Assembly: GCA_029990175.1 (NCBI GenBank)
Contig: JARKIP010000021.1
Location: forward strand, 19,783,501-19,847,500
Reading direction: 5' to 3'
Length of the DNA stretch: 64,000 nucleotides
DNA from: Petunia secreta
Lineage: Eukaryota; Streptophyta; Magnoliopsida; Solanales; Solanaceae
Under the pieces are notes generated by a model, which was not told the origin of the DNA, searched no databases, and saw only the letters and a list, made by a program, of their open reading frames with translations. Position numbers and translations under genes: made by a program. Shown one piece after another: positions 45,993 through 57,689 of this stretch. Each line of letters begins with the position of its first letter. Positions within the stretch are counted from its first letter, which is position 1.

Positions 45993-47439
45993 TCATCCAT
46001 ATATTTTGGTCATCCCCAATTTCAACCTATTCCTCTCAAACTGAACTTTATTCAAAGCCTTAGTGAAGATGCCAGGAAGTTGGTCTTCAGTTCTGCATGA
46101 ATTCATAGTTATTAGATTTTTTTCTACATTATCTCTCAAAAAGTGATGTCTAATATCAATATGCTTGGTTCTCTTGTGTTGGACTGAGTTCTTGGCAATG
46201 TTTACAGTACTTGTATTGTCACAAAAAATAGGCACAACATCCACATTTAATTTCAAAGTCCTCCAGTTGTTGTTTAATCCACAATAGCTAAGAACAACAT
46301 GAAACTGAATCAACATATTCAACTTCAGAAGTAGAGAGGGCTAATGAGTTCTGCTTCTTTGTAGCCCAAGAAACCAGACATGGACCCACGAAGTATGCTA
46401 TTCCTGAAGTGCTCTTTCTATCCACCTGAGGCCCTGCATATTCAGCATCTCTAAATCCAATTAACTCAAATGTACCACCCCTGGGGTACTACAAGCATAA
46501 GTCTTAAGTTCCTTTTAAGAATCTCAATATTCTCGTGACAACAGTTAGATGAGACTTTTTTGGTTTAGATTGAAATATTGCAAGAGTCCTATACTATAGA
46601 CAATATCTGGACGACTAGCCGTGAGATAGAGGAGGGAACCAATGATTGCTCTATATTTGGTATCATTTGTAAAAGAACCAAGTTCGTCCATATCCAGCTT
46701 TGTTCCAAGAGCAATATGAGTAGTCATTTCCTTAGATCCTTCCATATCAAACTTCTTCAGCAGCTCCTTAACGTACTTTTGTTGATGAATCATTGTACCT
46801 GCAGGAGTCTGTTTGATCTGCAATCCCAGAAAGAGGTTCAGCTTTCCCATCATGCCCATTTCAAATTCGCTACCCATTAATTTAGAAAATTCATTGCACA
46901 GGCTCTTATGCACCAAAGATAATGTCATCAACATAAACCTTCACCACGAGTAAATCTTTTCCCTTCTTCTTTAGAAATAAAGTATTGTCAATCTTTCCTC
47001 TTGTAAATTTATTTTTGAGAAAGAAACCTGACAACCTCTCATACCATACTCTGGGTGCTTGTTTCAACCCATATAGAGCCTTGTTAAGTTTGTATACATG
47101 ATCAGGAAAGTCACTACTTACGAAACCAGGAGGCTGTATAACATATACCTCCTTATTTAAATAACCATTTAAGAATGCACCCTTCACATCCATTTGATAT
47201 AAAGTGAACTCCATGTAGGTAGCAAAGGCAATCAACTTTCTTATAGCTTCTATTCTAGCCACAGGTGCAAAGGTTTCATCATAATCGATTATTTCTTCTT
47301 GACTATAACCTTGAACCACCAACCTAGCTTTGTTAATGACTATGTCATGTTCATCTAATTTATTTCTGAACACCCACTTAGTTCCAGTAATTGATTTGTC
47401 CTTTGATCTAGGAACTAAGTGCCACACTCTGAGCCACAA
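45993..47439 (-). pseudogene. Copia RT and RNase H fragment
   Basis: The minus-strand frame 47439-46906 begins in the middle of RT (VWHLVPRSKDKS, TGTKWVFRNKLDE). It continues with QMDVKGAFLNGYLNKEVYV, LYGLKQAPRVWYERLS and the catalytic YVDDIIFGA, then a break. The following pieces, 46934-46545 (FLGLQIKQTPAGTMIHQQKY, LLYLTASRPDIVYSIG) and 46322-45993 (CDNTSTVNIAKNSVQHKRTK), cover the RT end and RNase H. The 5' side is cut at about 47440, exactly where duplicon B starts, so the upstream genes and 5' LTR are lost. Confidence 0.88.
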
Positions 47440-48638
47440 GATAGAGGGTGTATATTATATCCTTTGAGATGTGGCTCTTTCCCGAATTCTGCATGAATAC
47501 GAGATGTTTTGTGTATCAGGTTGCTCGTAAATCAGATTTGAGCCATCGAGATTGGGTCACATTTGACAGGAAACTATTTATTCCCTTTCAATTGGGAGGA
47601 CTCTTCGGCCAAATCCAAATTAGTTAAATCTCCAAACAAGTATTATACACTAAATGAAAAAAAAAAAAAAAAAAAGGGTCTGAATACAAAAATATTTATC
47701 TAAACCATTTAACTCTCCGAAACATCTAATTTGATAAGACTGTCCAATAGAAATAGTAATGATAGATTTGAAGAAAATGATATTCCTAAGAAGTTACTTA
47801 TTGTTTTTTTTAGAACACCAAATTGAAACAGTTTAGTTTGCCGAACAACTAATTATATTTACGATCGAAGTGCTTCATTTAATTTTTAAAAAGACAAATA
47901 AACTATGATATCATAAAACTACTCTACAAAGTATTATACTAAAATATTTCTTTATGAGGTTATAACCAACTCTTGTTTAATATTTTAGCGTAGTTAAGCA
48001 TTTAATTATCACATATCTACAATCACAAGTAATTTACATAATTCATGAGGATTCTAAGTATGAAAGTATTGAATGTACAAGAAAAAGATATTTGGTGCAA
48101 CTATTGAATGTACAAGAAAAAAGATATTTGGTGCAACTATAAGCAAGTTCCAGTAACTATCCCCGAAAAAAATCTTTTAGTTCGAATAAGAGTTTATTAA
48201 TAGTATTGTCTATTACTTTGTATTTACTAATGCCAGGTTTGATTCTCAAAAGTTTTTTATATGATTTCGTCGTCCAACCACCAAGTCTTTAACCCCAAAA
48301 AGATTCACCTTTTATTGAATTTCCTAAGCTATTTTGGCCTTACATTGGAGTATTTATTAGCAAATTAACTTGTAAAAATTTTATTTGAGATTATTTTGTG
48401 AATGCCTATAAGTGAAACTTCTAGTAAGGGCAAATAGAATTTTTACTAGGAATTGCTCGTATTTTATAATTGTAAAATCAAAAGACATCAGGAGTAATTT
48501 TTTTTTCCTCACACTATAAACTTTTTCAAGACGACATAGCTAACTTCACCTAAGTTGTATGAAAATTAGAGAGCATTGGTTGGAAACAGTAAGTAAATTT
48601 ACATTGACAGTGAGTTCAACTTCCATGTTGTTGGTGAC

Positions 48639-49511
48639 TGTTAACCGTCTGATTTTGAAACTCGGCATGAAACGGCGATAGCAAGGATTTGGCTCGATGG
48701 CCTTGCTATTGGCCTAAGTGTGGGAGACATTGTGCATGAAACGGTGCGGGTGGCAACGTTTGGCTTATGTGGGTGACTGATCAAATACGACTAAGGGTGA
48801 GCTGAGTTAAGACACGCCATGACACGTCATGGGTGTCAAACGACTAAGGCAAGGCCAAGGCATGAGGGCTAAGGCAATTCGGCAACGGCATTGACATTGG
48901 CATTGGACGCACGTAGGCAGCGTCAAGACCAACCGGTGGGTGCATATTTGATGTCAAGACCAAACGTAGGCGCGCAGCTGTGGGCAAAGGCTTGGGCAGG
49001 CGCAGGCAGCTGTGCTGCGCACGTGACCAGGCGCTGGCAAGGCTTGGGCGCCGAGATTTAAGCAGAAACGTGGGCTGAGTGGCCTTGGCATGTGCTGATC
49101 ACGCCCCATCACTTTGTAAACTGCCTAGGCAGTCCCCCTTTGTCTATATTATGTATTTTCAGACATTAAAAACATAGGTGGAAGTCGAAATTACTTAGAA
49201 GCAAACGTGAGGGTTTGTAAAGAGTGATTTTATTCATAGAAGCCATTGAACGACTTGTGTTCTTGGCTTAGGACGAAGTCGAAGTCGATCCAATTGTATT
49301 AGACTTGATATATTAATACATTGGTTGGGATTTTTCCCGTAAATCTGATTGTCTCATTTATTTTTACTTACTGCCTTTAATTTCCAAACGAATCAAGCCA
49401 AAGACTGAAATTTGGCTAAGTGTTGAACGTTGGCTGAACCAAGTGAGACTTGGCTGCCTCACAGGGGCAAACCTCGGCAGGTTTCAAGTGTCAAAATCCG
49501 CCCCTGTGACA
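48639..49511 (+). repeat. TR-GAG 5' LTR
   Basis: Ends are TGTTAACCGTC...CCCCTGTGACA. It differs from the 3' LTR by scattered substitutions and short indels, including a 20-odd-base insertion in the 3' LTR around CGTCATGGCCCAAAA (51156-51180). Confidence 0.9.
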
Positions 49512-49512
49512 A

Positions 49513-49525
49513 CAGGTATCAGAGC
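49513..49525 (+). other. Primer-binding site, tRNA-iMet-like
   Basis: CAGGTATCAGAGC matches the tRNA-iMet primer word TGGTATCAGAGC except at its first base, two bases after the LTR. Confidence 0.75.
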
Positions 49526-49553
49526 ACGAAGGGAACGGTAGCAGGAAAACGAG

Positions 49554-50684
49554 ATGGCTGGTGGAAACAGTAGCGCAGAAATGAGGGAACGGTTGGCTAA
49601 ACTCGAGGCGTTGGTGGGCATAACGGATGATAGTGTCGATCTTGTTGATGTGTTGACACAATTGGCTCGTCTTAAAGCCCATTGTGAACGTCTTGAGGCA
49701 GAAAGTCAAGCCTTCAAGGACATTGCTGCGTCTGAAATTGAGACAATACGCAAGGAGAAGGAGGATCTACGTTCGGAAGTATTGCTGCTACGTAGAGCTT
49801 TGAGTGGAACTGTCCAACGAAGTGATGATCGTGCCAAGGTAAAAATTCCAGAACCAAAGGCTTATAATGGTGCTAGAAGTGCCAAGGAATTGGAAAACTT
49901 TCTTTGGGATATGGAACAATATTTTGAGGCTGCTCATGTTCCAAGCAATGAAAAAGTTAGGATCAAAACAATGTATTTGTGTGATGATGCTAAAGTTTGG
50001 TGGCGAACACGAGTAGTAGAAGTGGAAAATGCGGGCTTGGCTAAGATTGATTCATGGGACGAGTTGAAGAAAGAATTGAAGGGGCAGTTTCTCCCTACAA
50101 ACTCATCTTGGGTTGCAAGGGACGGGCTGCGTAAGTTAAAGCAAAGTGGAACGGTAAGAGAATATGTGAAAGAATTATATTCATTGTTGTTGAACGTTGG
50201 CAACATGGCTGAAGAAGATAAGCTTCATTATTTCATTAGTGGGCTGAAATATTGGGCGCAATTGGAGTTGAGAAGGCAGAATGTGCAAAGCCTTTCAACG
50301 GCCATTGCAGCGGCTGATGCTTTGGGTGATTTCAATTTGAACGATGACCTTGCTGAATCGTCTAAGGCTAGTGGCAAGAAAGACAAAAGCAGGGATGGAA
50401 CGAAGGGAAATACTCAACATGTCGAAGACGAAAGTGGTGCAAAGTGTGGAAGATATGCAGAATCTTCCAAGGGAAAGGAGAAAAGCGGCAAGTTTAGTGG
50501 CTGTTTTACATGTGGTGGACCGCACTTGAAACGTGATTGCCCGGTGCAACAGTCGGTGAATGCAATGTTGGCTGCGGAGGCGGCTGAAAAAACTCAAGTG
50601 GTGGGTGTTCATAACTTGGTGGCTGGAACGGAAGAAGAGCTTGGGGCAGCTTATATAAACAGCCCCTTGGGCTTGATTAAGTGA
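49554..50684 (+). CDS. gag: TR-GAG Gag protein (376 aa)
   Basis: The open frame from ATG 49554 has no internal stop. A coiled coil comes first (LAKLEALVG to RKEKEDLRSEVLLLRRAL, about residues 10-85). It is followed by the retrotransposon gag domain (KIPEPKAYNGARSAKELENF, MYLCDDAKVWWRTR, WDELKKELKGQFLP, VREYVKELYSLLLNV; about residues 100-235). A lysine-rich stretch leads to one zinc knuckle, CFTCGGPHLKRDC, with CX2CX3HX4C spacing as in chromovirus gags. The family role is capsid assembly and RNA packaging. The frame ends in GLIK without a protease region. An intact gag in an element with diverged LTRs suggests recent or retained function, but a chance survival is not excluded. Confidence 0.9.
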   Translation: MAGGNSSAEMRERLAKLEALVGITDDSVDLVDVLTQLARLKAHCERLEAESQAFKDIAASEIETIRKEKEDLRSEVLLLRRALSGTVQRSDDRAKVKIPEPKAYNGARSAKELENFLWDMEQYFEAAHVPSNEKVRIKTMYLCDDAKVWWRTRVVEVENAGLAKIDSWDELKKELKGQFLPTNSSWVARDGLRKLKQSGTVREYVKELYSLLLNVGNMAEEDKLHYFISGLKYWAQLELRRQNVQSLSTAIAAADALGDFNLNDDLAESSKASGKKDKSRDGTKGNTQHVEDESGAKCGRYAESSKGKEKSGKFSGCFTCGGPHLKRDCPVQQSVNAMLAAEAAEKTQVVGVHNLVAGTEEELGAAYINSPLGLIK

Positions 50685-50726
50685 TATCTCGACGAGGACG
50701 TCGAGTTTCAAAGGGTGCGGGTGGTT

Positions 50727-51617
50727 TGTTAGCCGTCTGATTTTGAAACTCGGCATGAAACGGCGATAGCAAGGATTGGGCTCGATGGCCTTGCTATTGG
50801 CCTAAGTGTGGGAGACATTGTGCATGAAACGGTGCGGGTGGAAACGTTCTTATGTGGATGACTGATCAAATACGGCTAAGGGTGAGCTGAGTTAAGACAC
50901 GCCATGACACGTCATGAGTGTCAAACGACTAAGGCAAGGCCAAGGCACGAGGGCTAAGGCAAGACGGCAAAGGCATTGACATTGGCATTGGACGCACGTA
51001 GGCAGCGTCAAGACCAACCGGTTGGCGTAGATTTGATGTCAAGACCAAACGTAGGCGCGCAGCTGTGGGCAGAGGCTTGGGCAGGCGCAGGCAGCTGTGT
51101 TGCGCACGTGACCGGGTGCTGGCAAGGCTTGGGCGCCGAGATTTAAGCAGAAACGTGGGCGTCATGGCCCAAAACGTAGGCTGAGTGGCCTTGGCATGTG
51201 CTGATCATGCCCCATCACTTTGTAAACTGTCTAGGCAGTCCCCCTTTCTCTATATTATGTATTTTCAGTCATTAAAAACATAGGTGGAAGTCTAAATTAC
51301 TTAGAAGCAAATGTGAGGATTTGTAAAGAGTGATTTTATTCATAGAAGCCATTGAACGACTTGTGTTCTTGGCTTAGGACGAAGTCGAAGTCGATCCAAT
51401 TGTATTAGACTTGATATATTAATACATTGGTTGGGATTTTTCCCGTAAATCTAATTGTCTCATTTATTTTTACTTACCGCCTTTAATTTCCAAACGAATC
51501 AAGCCAAAGACTGAAATTTGGCTAAGTGTTGAACGTTGACTGAACCAAGTGAGACTTGGCTGCCTCGCAGGGGCAAACCTCGGCAGGTTTCAAGTGTCAA
51601 AATCCGCCCCTGTGACA
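50727..51617 (+). repeat. TR-GAG 3' LTR
   Basis: Starts TGTTAGCCGTC and ends CCCCTGTGACA. The purine-rich AAAGGGTGCGGGTGG just before it (50711-50725) is the likely polypurine tract. Confidence 0.9.
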
Positions 51618-52770
51618 GCGACCATGGTCGACCAAAAGATTTAGGGCAAATTTTATTGGTTTAACAGAATTAATTACTTTCAATGAAAGATGTACACATA
51701 TAAAAAAGAAAATTACTTAGTATATACAAACATAATAAGATTTACACACATATCATGGCCTCGGGCATTTATGGATATCGATCCTTTAATGTTTCAACAT
51801 CTAATTAGAAGCAGCTTCCTTGTAGCCCGAGATGTCCATATCAACCGTACAAACAATCAAAATTAAAGTACTTCTATCCTCATCGCAAATGAAAAACACT
51901 AGGAAAGAGATGAACAATGTGAACATATGTCGATACACCCAAAATTCACTCAATGCAAACACCTTATTTAAGGAATTTGATAGAAAACTTCAACTTGGGT
52001 CAACAAGCTTAACACTTTTACCTGTAAAAGTCTATCTCCTTGAAGTTGTTCTTCAATCCAACTTCTTAGTTAATACAATAGGATAAATATTAGTTATTAT
52101 TGGACTTGCCAGATGCTAAATTTAATTATCCCATAAAGTCGATTTCATCAACTTCAATTATCACCTGATGACTCAGTTGCAGCTTCTTGACCGACATGGT
52201 ATATCCTCAACTATAAATAATGGACTAGATTGGGTGTGACTGGGAGTGAGAAACTAGTAAGAGAAAATATCGAAGTTTATTCAAACTTTTTAATTAAGCT
52301 ACTTTTTCTAAATAAGCAGTTATTCTCCAGATATTTAACCACCGAAGAAAGTTAAGCTTACGGATGAATGCAAATCAAGTGTGGGAAACCAGGTCACTAT
52401 CATTGCTATTGATTGAAGAAGCTTATAATACTAAATTTACTTTCTTTAACAAGAGAAAAAATTTCTATAATGACACATATAAAACTTTAAATCAGAGATA
52501 AACATTAGTTGTATAGCTGCTACATCTTAAAAAGTCGGCACTTCTTCAAAGCCACATAACTGCATCCGGTCTCTTCTGATTATATTGGCTTTTAACTAGG
52601 ATAGATGCAAAGACAACAAGAAAATTCAGCTAGATACAACCCCAGAAACATTTCCAGCTGGCATGATAACTTAATCAAATATTACGCTAAGCGACAAAGA
52701 CAAACCTATATACAAACAAGACAACAACAAAAACATGCAGAAAGAGAAAAGTACCTATTACCTTGGAGAT

Positions 52771-53788
52771 ATGTCACACATCATGCGTAAGAGGTTATCA
52801 TGACGCCGCTTCTTCAAACACCTTTTCAGCCATACAAAATTTTGCTATGGAGGAATCCCAATCACTGAAATTTATCATTGGCAGTTTGGCACTAAAAGGT
52901 TAAAATAAAAGAATCATTAGATGGGGAACAATATACCAGGTGCAAAGATTGCTTGTTTCCATGATTACAAGGAGCAAATGATAATGCATAAAAGGATAGA
53001 GATTCATCTCTTGAGGGACAAATGCATGAAGATAATATGCCACTTGATTAGTATCATTTATTGCCACGGGGCCATGGGTTTAATGATAAAGATAGTACAC
53101 TGAAGGATGTCTAGTAGGCGTAAGTCACAGGCTTGAATGCTGACGGGTGAACCAAGTATGGTATGTAAGTGGACAAAGGAAAGAATGATGGACCCATTAT
53201 CCACCGAGTTTTGAAACTAGAAACAATGGATTTCACGGTTAAAAAAATATATTTGTAATAGTAATTTAAAGCACCATATCTACCTGAGATTCAACCAAAT
53301 AGGGAATATGAGACCGTGAAGAAAATTAGAAACATCAAAGATTCATACACAAGCACCCAACATCTATTGCTTTCAAAATCAAGTGCATTATAAATTAGGA
53401 AGCATATATTTCTTATAAATATATATAACACTAGCAGAAATATGAGGATGTCGATAACATAACCCGGCAATGACTTTAGCAGAAAAGCATGCTGATACAT
53501 CACCCTGAAAAAAAAGAACTGCAAAAGAATAGCCTACTGTAGAAAGGAAAAGCTATCCATGGAATAACAACATAGTACAGTAGAATTACCTGCGAACATA
53601 TAACCAAGGATGACTTAGTACTGTTTCAAGAATGAAACATATTAAGGTGAAACAATAGGCTATCCATGGAATAAAAACATATACTGCTTTTCACTAAAAA
53701 TGAAACAAATAAAAATAAATAACAACTACAACATGTGCAAAAGAAGAGATACGTTTATAGCACTAGGAGTTTTATGAGATAGTACCTG
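52771..53788 (-). other. Downstream flank of the PPR remnant, possible 3' UTR exons
   Basis: No coding frame is recognised. On the minus strand several exon-like boundaries occur in order: donor CAG|GTACTATC at about 53787, acceptor TTTTGCAG at about 53520 and donor CTCAG|GTAGATATG at about 53275. Introns in the 3' UTR are known for restorer-like PPR genes, so these may be relics of them. The support is pattern only. A weak tRNA-like stretch at 53085-53145 (TCTAGTAGGCG, AGGCTTGAATGC) may be an old SINE. Confidence 0.35.
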
Positions 53789-55914
53789 CTGAGCAGAATC
53801 CAATTGAAGCTTGGATAAACTATTGTGAAGCTTCTTCAACAATTCATTGCTGGTGTTTTTTTGGAGAAGTTCGGCAATAGCTCTGCCACATTGACATCTT
53901 CAGAAATATTGCAAAGACATGTCAAGATAATTGAAGTAAGTTTTGAGTCCAGATCAATGCCCTTAGAAGCCATTTGGTGAAGCAAATCAATAATTTCTCT
54001 TGTTTGACCATTCAAGCTAAAGCCATTCAGTAAATAACCATAAACGGAGTTAACCGGTGTAGAGCCAGATGCATTCATCCTTTCATATAAATCCTTCGCC
54101 TCATCCAGAAGCCCTAGTTTTGATAACCTATTTATTCATATGGAAAAAGTGAAAGCATTTGGATTCAAACCCCTCTGAAGTATATAGACAAGTAACTCTT
54201 TAGCAGATTTTGTGTCTTTTGCTTTGAGCATTACATCAATGATAATATTGTATGATGCAGGATTTGACTCACACTTTCCATCTAACATCTCTTGAAACAA
54301 CCTCCTAGCTTGTGCCAAGCTACCCCCACTGCATAAGCATTCCATCAAAGTGTTATAGTCAATCACAGATGGACGATATCCCTTATTTCTCGTCCGAAGA
54401 AATAGACCTTTCGCAATATTTAGCACATTCAACTCGCAAAAACCATCAAATATAGTGCTATAGGTCAATAAATCTGGAGTAAAACCCAATTCATTTACCT
54501 GCTTCAAGAGTTCCATAGCTTTAACAATATTGTCTGCCTTTATGTAAGCTCCAATAAGCACACTAAGAGTTCTCATGTCAACCAGTTTCTTGTTAGAAAC
54601 TATCTTCTCATGAATTTTGGTAACATTACTTAGATGATCTTCTTTGCAAAGCGCATGAATCAGTACACTCATTCGTAATCTGATTGAATGTACGTAGTGT
54701 CAACCAATATTGAATTAAAAAGTGTCAAGGCATCGCACACTCTCCTATTTTTACAAAGTCCTCTCACTAGTGTATTGTAAGTAATCAAGTCAGGCTTCCT
54801 TCCTTTTCCTATCATCCGCTGCAAAAATTTAAAAGCATCAGAAAGTAACCCTTCCTTGCATAGTCCACGCAGGAGAATATTATAAGGTATGTTTTCAGGC
54901 TCTTCACCCTTCTCCACCGCCAAATTAAATCATTCCACTGCTTTCATAACCCACGCACATTTGCAAAGCCCACCAATCATAGTGGTAAAAGTATTGACAT
55001 CTGTCTTGAATTTTCGCTTTAACATATCATCATACAACATTGTAGCTTCTTTTAATTGGCCATGCTTACAAAAGCCATGCAGCAAACAAGAATAAGTAAC
55101 CACATTTGGTGGAATTCCTTCCTTCAACATCTCATTCAAAAGCTCTTTCTCTCCCCCAACATATCCTTCTTTACAAAGTCCATTTATGAGTGTGCTATAT
55201 ACAACAACATCAGCTTTCAAACCACTTTTTTGTCATCTCCTCCAGCAATGCCTTAGCTTTCTCCAGCAATGCCTTAGCTTCATCCAACCTTCTCTCTGTA
55301 CAGAGACAATCTATCAAAATGGCATAAGTAATCACATTAGGAGCAACACTGATCTTTTCCATTCTATTCCTCAAATCCAAAACCTCCTCCAATCTCTTCT
55401 CTCTGCAAAATCCTTTCATAAAAGTATTAAAGCTAACAATATCAAGACTCACTTCTTTCATATGTGAATACTAAAAAAAACTTCTACAGTCTTAATAACC
55501 ATATCATTTTCACACAATCCTTTAAATATGACATTAACAAGGTAACTATTAATTCTAAAACCTTAGTTCAAAATCAACCCAACACAGTGATCACTAATTC
55601 AGGCCTTCGAGCAAGCACAAAATGCTCGGTCAAAGTCTTTAACGATAAAAACCACGAGGATACTCCCACCTCTCTTTCCTACCATACACCTTAATAGCCA
55701 AGATATGCTCCGTATTCTTTGCCAAATTCAAAACAAGAAAATTGCACGTAAACTCAGAAGGTATTCGACCTGAATGAACCACTTTATTAAAAAGATTAAA
55801 GGCATCAACATACCGTGGATTTGACTTTTCACAGAGACCCCTCAAGTGTGCAATCACTATTTGTATATCTCTTGTAGCATGTTCTCTAATTGCTTCTGCA
55901 CAAAAGTATTTCAC
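53789..55914 (-). pseudogene. P-class PPR protein gene, restorer-like, broken
   Basis: Read on the minus strand from 55914, pieces in changing frames give about 14 pentatricopeptide repeats, such as VVYSTLINGLCKEGYVGGEK, NVVTYSCLLHGFCKHGQLKE, DLITYNTLVRGLCKNRRVCD and SVIDYNTLMECLCSGGSLAQ. Such proteins bind organelle RNA, in the restorer-like group usually in mitochondria. Frame breaks lie near 55640-55460, 55215, 54925, 54670 and 54130. A 21-base in-frame tandem duplication (55241-55281, KALLEKA unit) is present. The N-terminal piece (CAEAIREHATRDIQ) lacks a clear targeting peptide. The coding end seems to run into a splice donor at about 53788. With five breaks it cannot yield a full protein. 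Confidence 0.88.
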
Positions 55915-57689
55915 AAAAAATGCTTTCTTGGGGACAAAGGGTACTCAAAATAAACAAAAGTTCCCTGCAGATCCTAATGTTCAAACCTGTAGTAGTAGTT
56001 CTACCTGGAGCTGGTGTTGTTGCACCTAAATATTCTAAACAAATTTCTTTCTGGGGATTAATTGTACTCGAAATAATTAATCAACCTTAATTTTTCATCC
56101 AAATCTAGAATATGTAAATAACCTTCAGTAGTAGCAGACTAGTAGTAGTACCTTTAGCTGGTGGTGTTGTACACAAATTTTTTACAAAATTGTTGCTTTT
56201 TTTACAAGTCCACCTTAACTTTTCGTCCAATTCTTGAAGATTTGAATAACCAAATTGTATCTTTGGATGTTGATATTGTATAGAAGTTTTTTCACAATAA
56301 GTTAAGAAAATAAAATTGTTATTTGAAAACAAACACAAAAGATTATTGCTTTCTAATCATCATTGAAGGTAGCTATGATGATTAAGATCAATAAAGAAGG
56401 TTATTTTAGTCATTTCTATCATGACTTTTAATCCGTCAATGAATATTTAGGTTAGGACGAAGAGGTAAAAACTTACTCACAACGGTGTTTATACCAATCA
56501 TGTTAACTTATCATGGTTAAGTGATTTAATAGTATAAAAATATGCATAAATTAATAATGGTTAGATGATGGAACTCTATTTTCATACACATGGCATTAAT
56601 ACATTAGTTTAGTTTAAACATACTATTTAAGGAAGTATTTGAAGATTACATATGCTACAAGTACAAATGTTAACAACAACAACATACTCAGCGAATTCTC
56701 ACGAGTGTGAATGTTAGAATAAATAAATATGAAAATTGACTCCTTCCCACCCCCAAAAAAAACTTTGACAATGTCAACCCAAATTTTTCTATGGTTAAGG
56801 ATGGTCAATTTGACCAATTCACTAAATAGGTAAAAGCTATATTATTTTAAAAACTTATTTTGCTCCTGTTTGTTTATAAAACTTGAGAGTTGTATTTTAA
56901 ATAAAATATTTAAATTTTTGTTTGTTTATAGAATTTATGTAAAAAAAATTAAAACTTCAAATTTTAAAAAATTGGTTGAGACTGGTTTTATGAGATTTGA
57001 AAAAATATTTTTTTCACTCATAAAACTTTAATTATTTTTCAACTGAAATGTATGTCCGCAACTTTAGTATGTTGCAACTTTCATATCATGGTCATATAAT
57101 AGAATCTTAGTTGGCCTCTGGACATATATTTGATTGAAACTTGAAAAATAAATTTTTGAAGTTGAGTTGAAAAATAATTTTTTGAACTTGAAGTTGTGTT
57201 TGGACATGCATTTTATTTGAAAAAAAGTTGAAATTTTGTGAGTGAGAAACTTTTTCCTTAAAAACTAATCTCAAGTAGTTTTTGGAAATTTGACGATTTG
57301 ATTCTCAAAATCTGTAAAAATTTGGACTAATTCTACAAAGAAACGGAGACTTGCTTTTTTCTTTTTAAAGTTTTATGTACTCTTTAAGTAGCTAACAAAT
57401 CATCTGTGATAGCAGACAATCTAATATTTCACATAAGGCACTAAAAGTTAAGTTCATTTATAACTTTTAATAAAAGGAAATTAAAGATGAAACTTAACTT
57501 ATGCTTGTATGTTTGAATATGGGTGCTTAAGTTTGGGAACTTTCTTTAAAAAATGGTATTAGTATAACCATTCGACGTATACATAGTAATTTAATTAATT
57601 TATACCCACGTTGTGTAGGGCTTTTAGGAGAAAGCACTACTTATGATTAATTGCTTAATCATCTTCCATCCTCGAATCTAAAACCACTT
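55915..57689. other. AT-rich intergenic DNA, possible MITE traces
   Basis: No gene is visible. Two short stretches (55955-56070 and 56110-56250) repeat a common theme (AGTAGTAG...CCTGGAGCTGGTGTTGTTGCAC and AGTAGTAG...TTTAGCTGGTGGTGTTGTAC), an apparent diverged local duplication. The part 57105-57310 (TTTGGACATGCATTTTATTTG and related TTGAAAAATAA runs) resembles short AT-rich MITEs common in Solanaceae, without clear ends. Confidence 0.4.

Larger units (their letters stand above)
48639..51617 (+). mobile_element. TR-GAG: gag-only LTR retrotransposon
   Basis: The 2979-base element has two LTRs (873 and 891 bases), a primer site and one intact gag frame, but no room for pol: only 42 bases lie between the gag stop and the 3' LTR. 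It is flanked by GTGAC (48634-48638) and GCGAC (51618-51622), a 5-base duplication with one change. The uninterrupted site in duplicon A is GTGACCATGG at about 6145. Elements of this layout are described in plants as TR-GAG. They would need protease, RT and integrase supplied by another element. Confidence 0.9.
47444..52770 (+). repeat. Duplicon B, paralogous to 1921-8051
   Basis: This is the second copy of the segment described at 1921-8051. It lacks the LINE (empty site at 47590-47602), lacks the solo LTR (empty site near 52024) and lacks the Copia LTR found at 8052 (uninterrupted sequence around 52765-52775). In turn it carries the TR-GAG element (48639-51617), absent from copy A at about 6150. 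A local 40-base direct duplication near 48085-48140 (ACAAGAAAAAGATATTTGGTGCAACTAT-type run) is specific to copy B. The flanking parts 47603-48638 and 51618-52770 hold no open gene. Confidence 0.82.

Noticed and set aside
50929..51165. Minus-strand open frame in the TR-GAG 3' LTR
   Set aside because: GC-rich LTR sequence with few stops by composition. The counterpart in the 5' LTR is not better conserved as protein.
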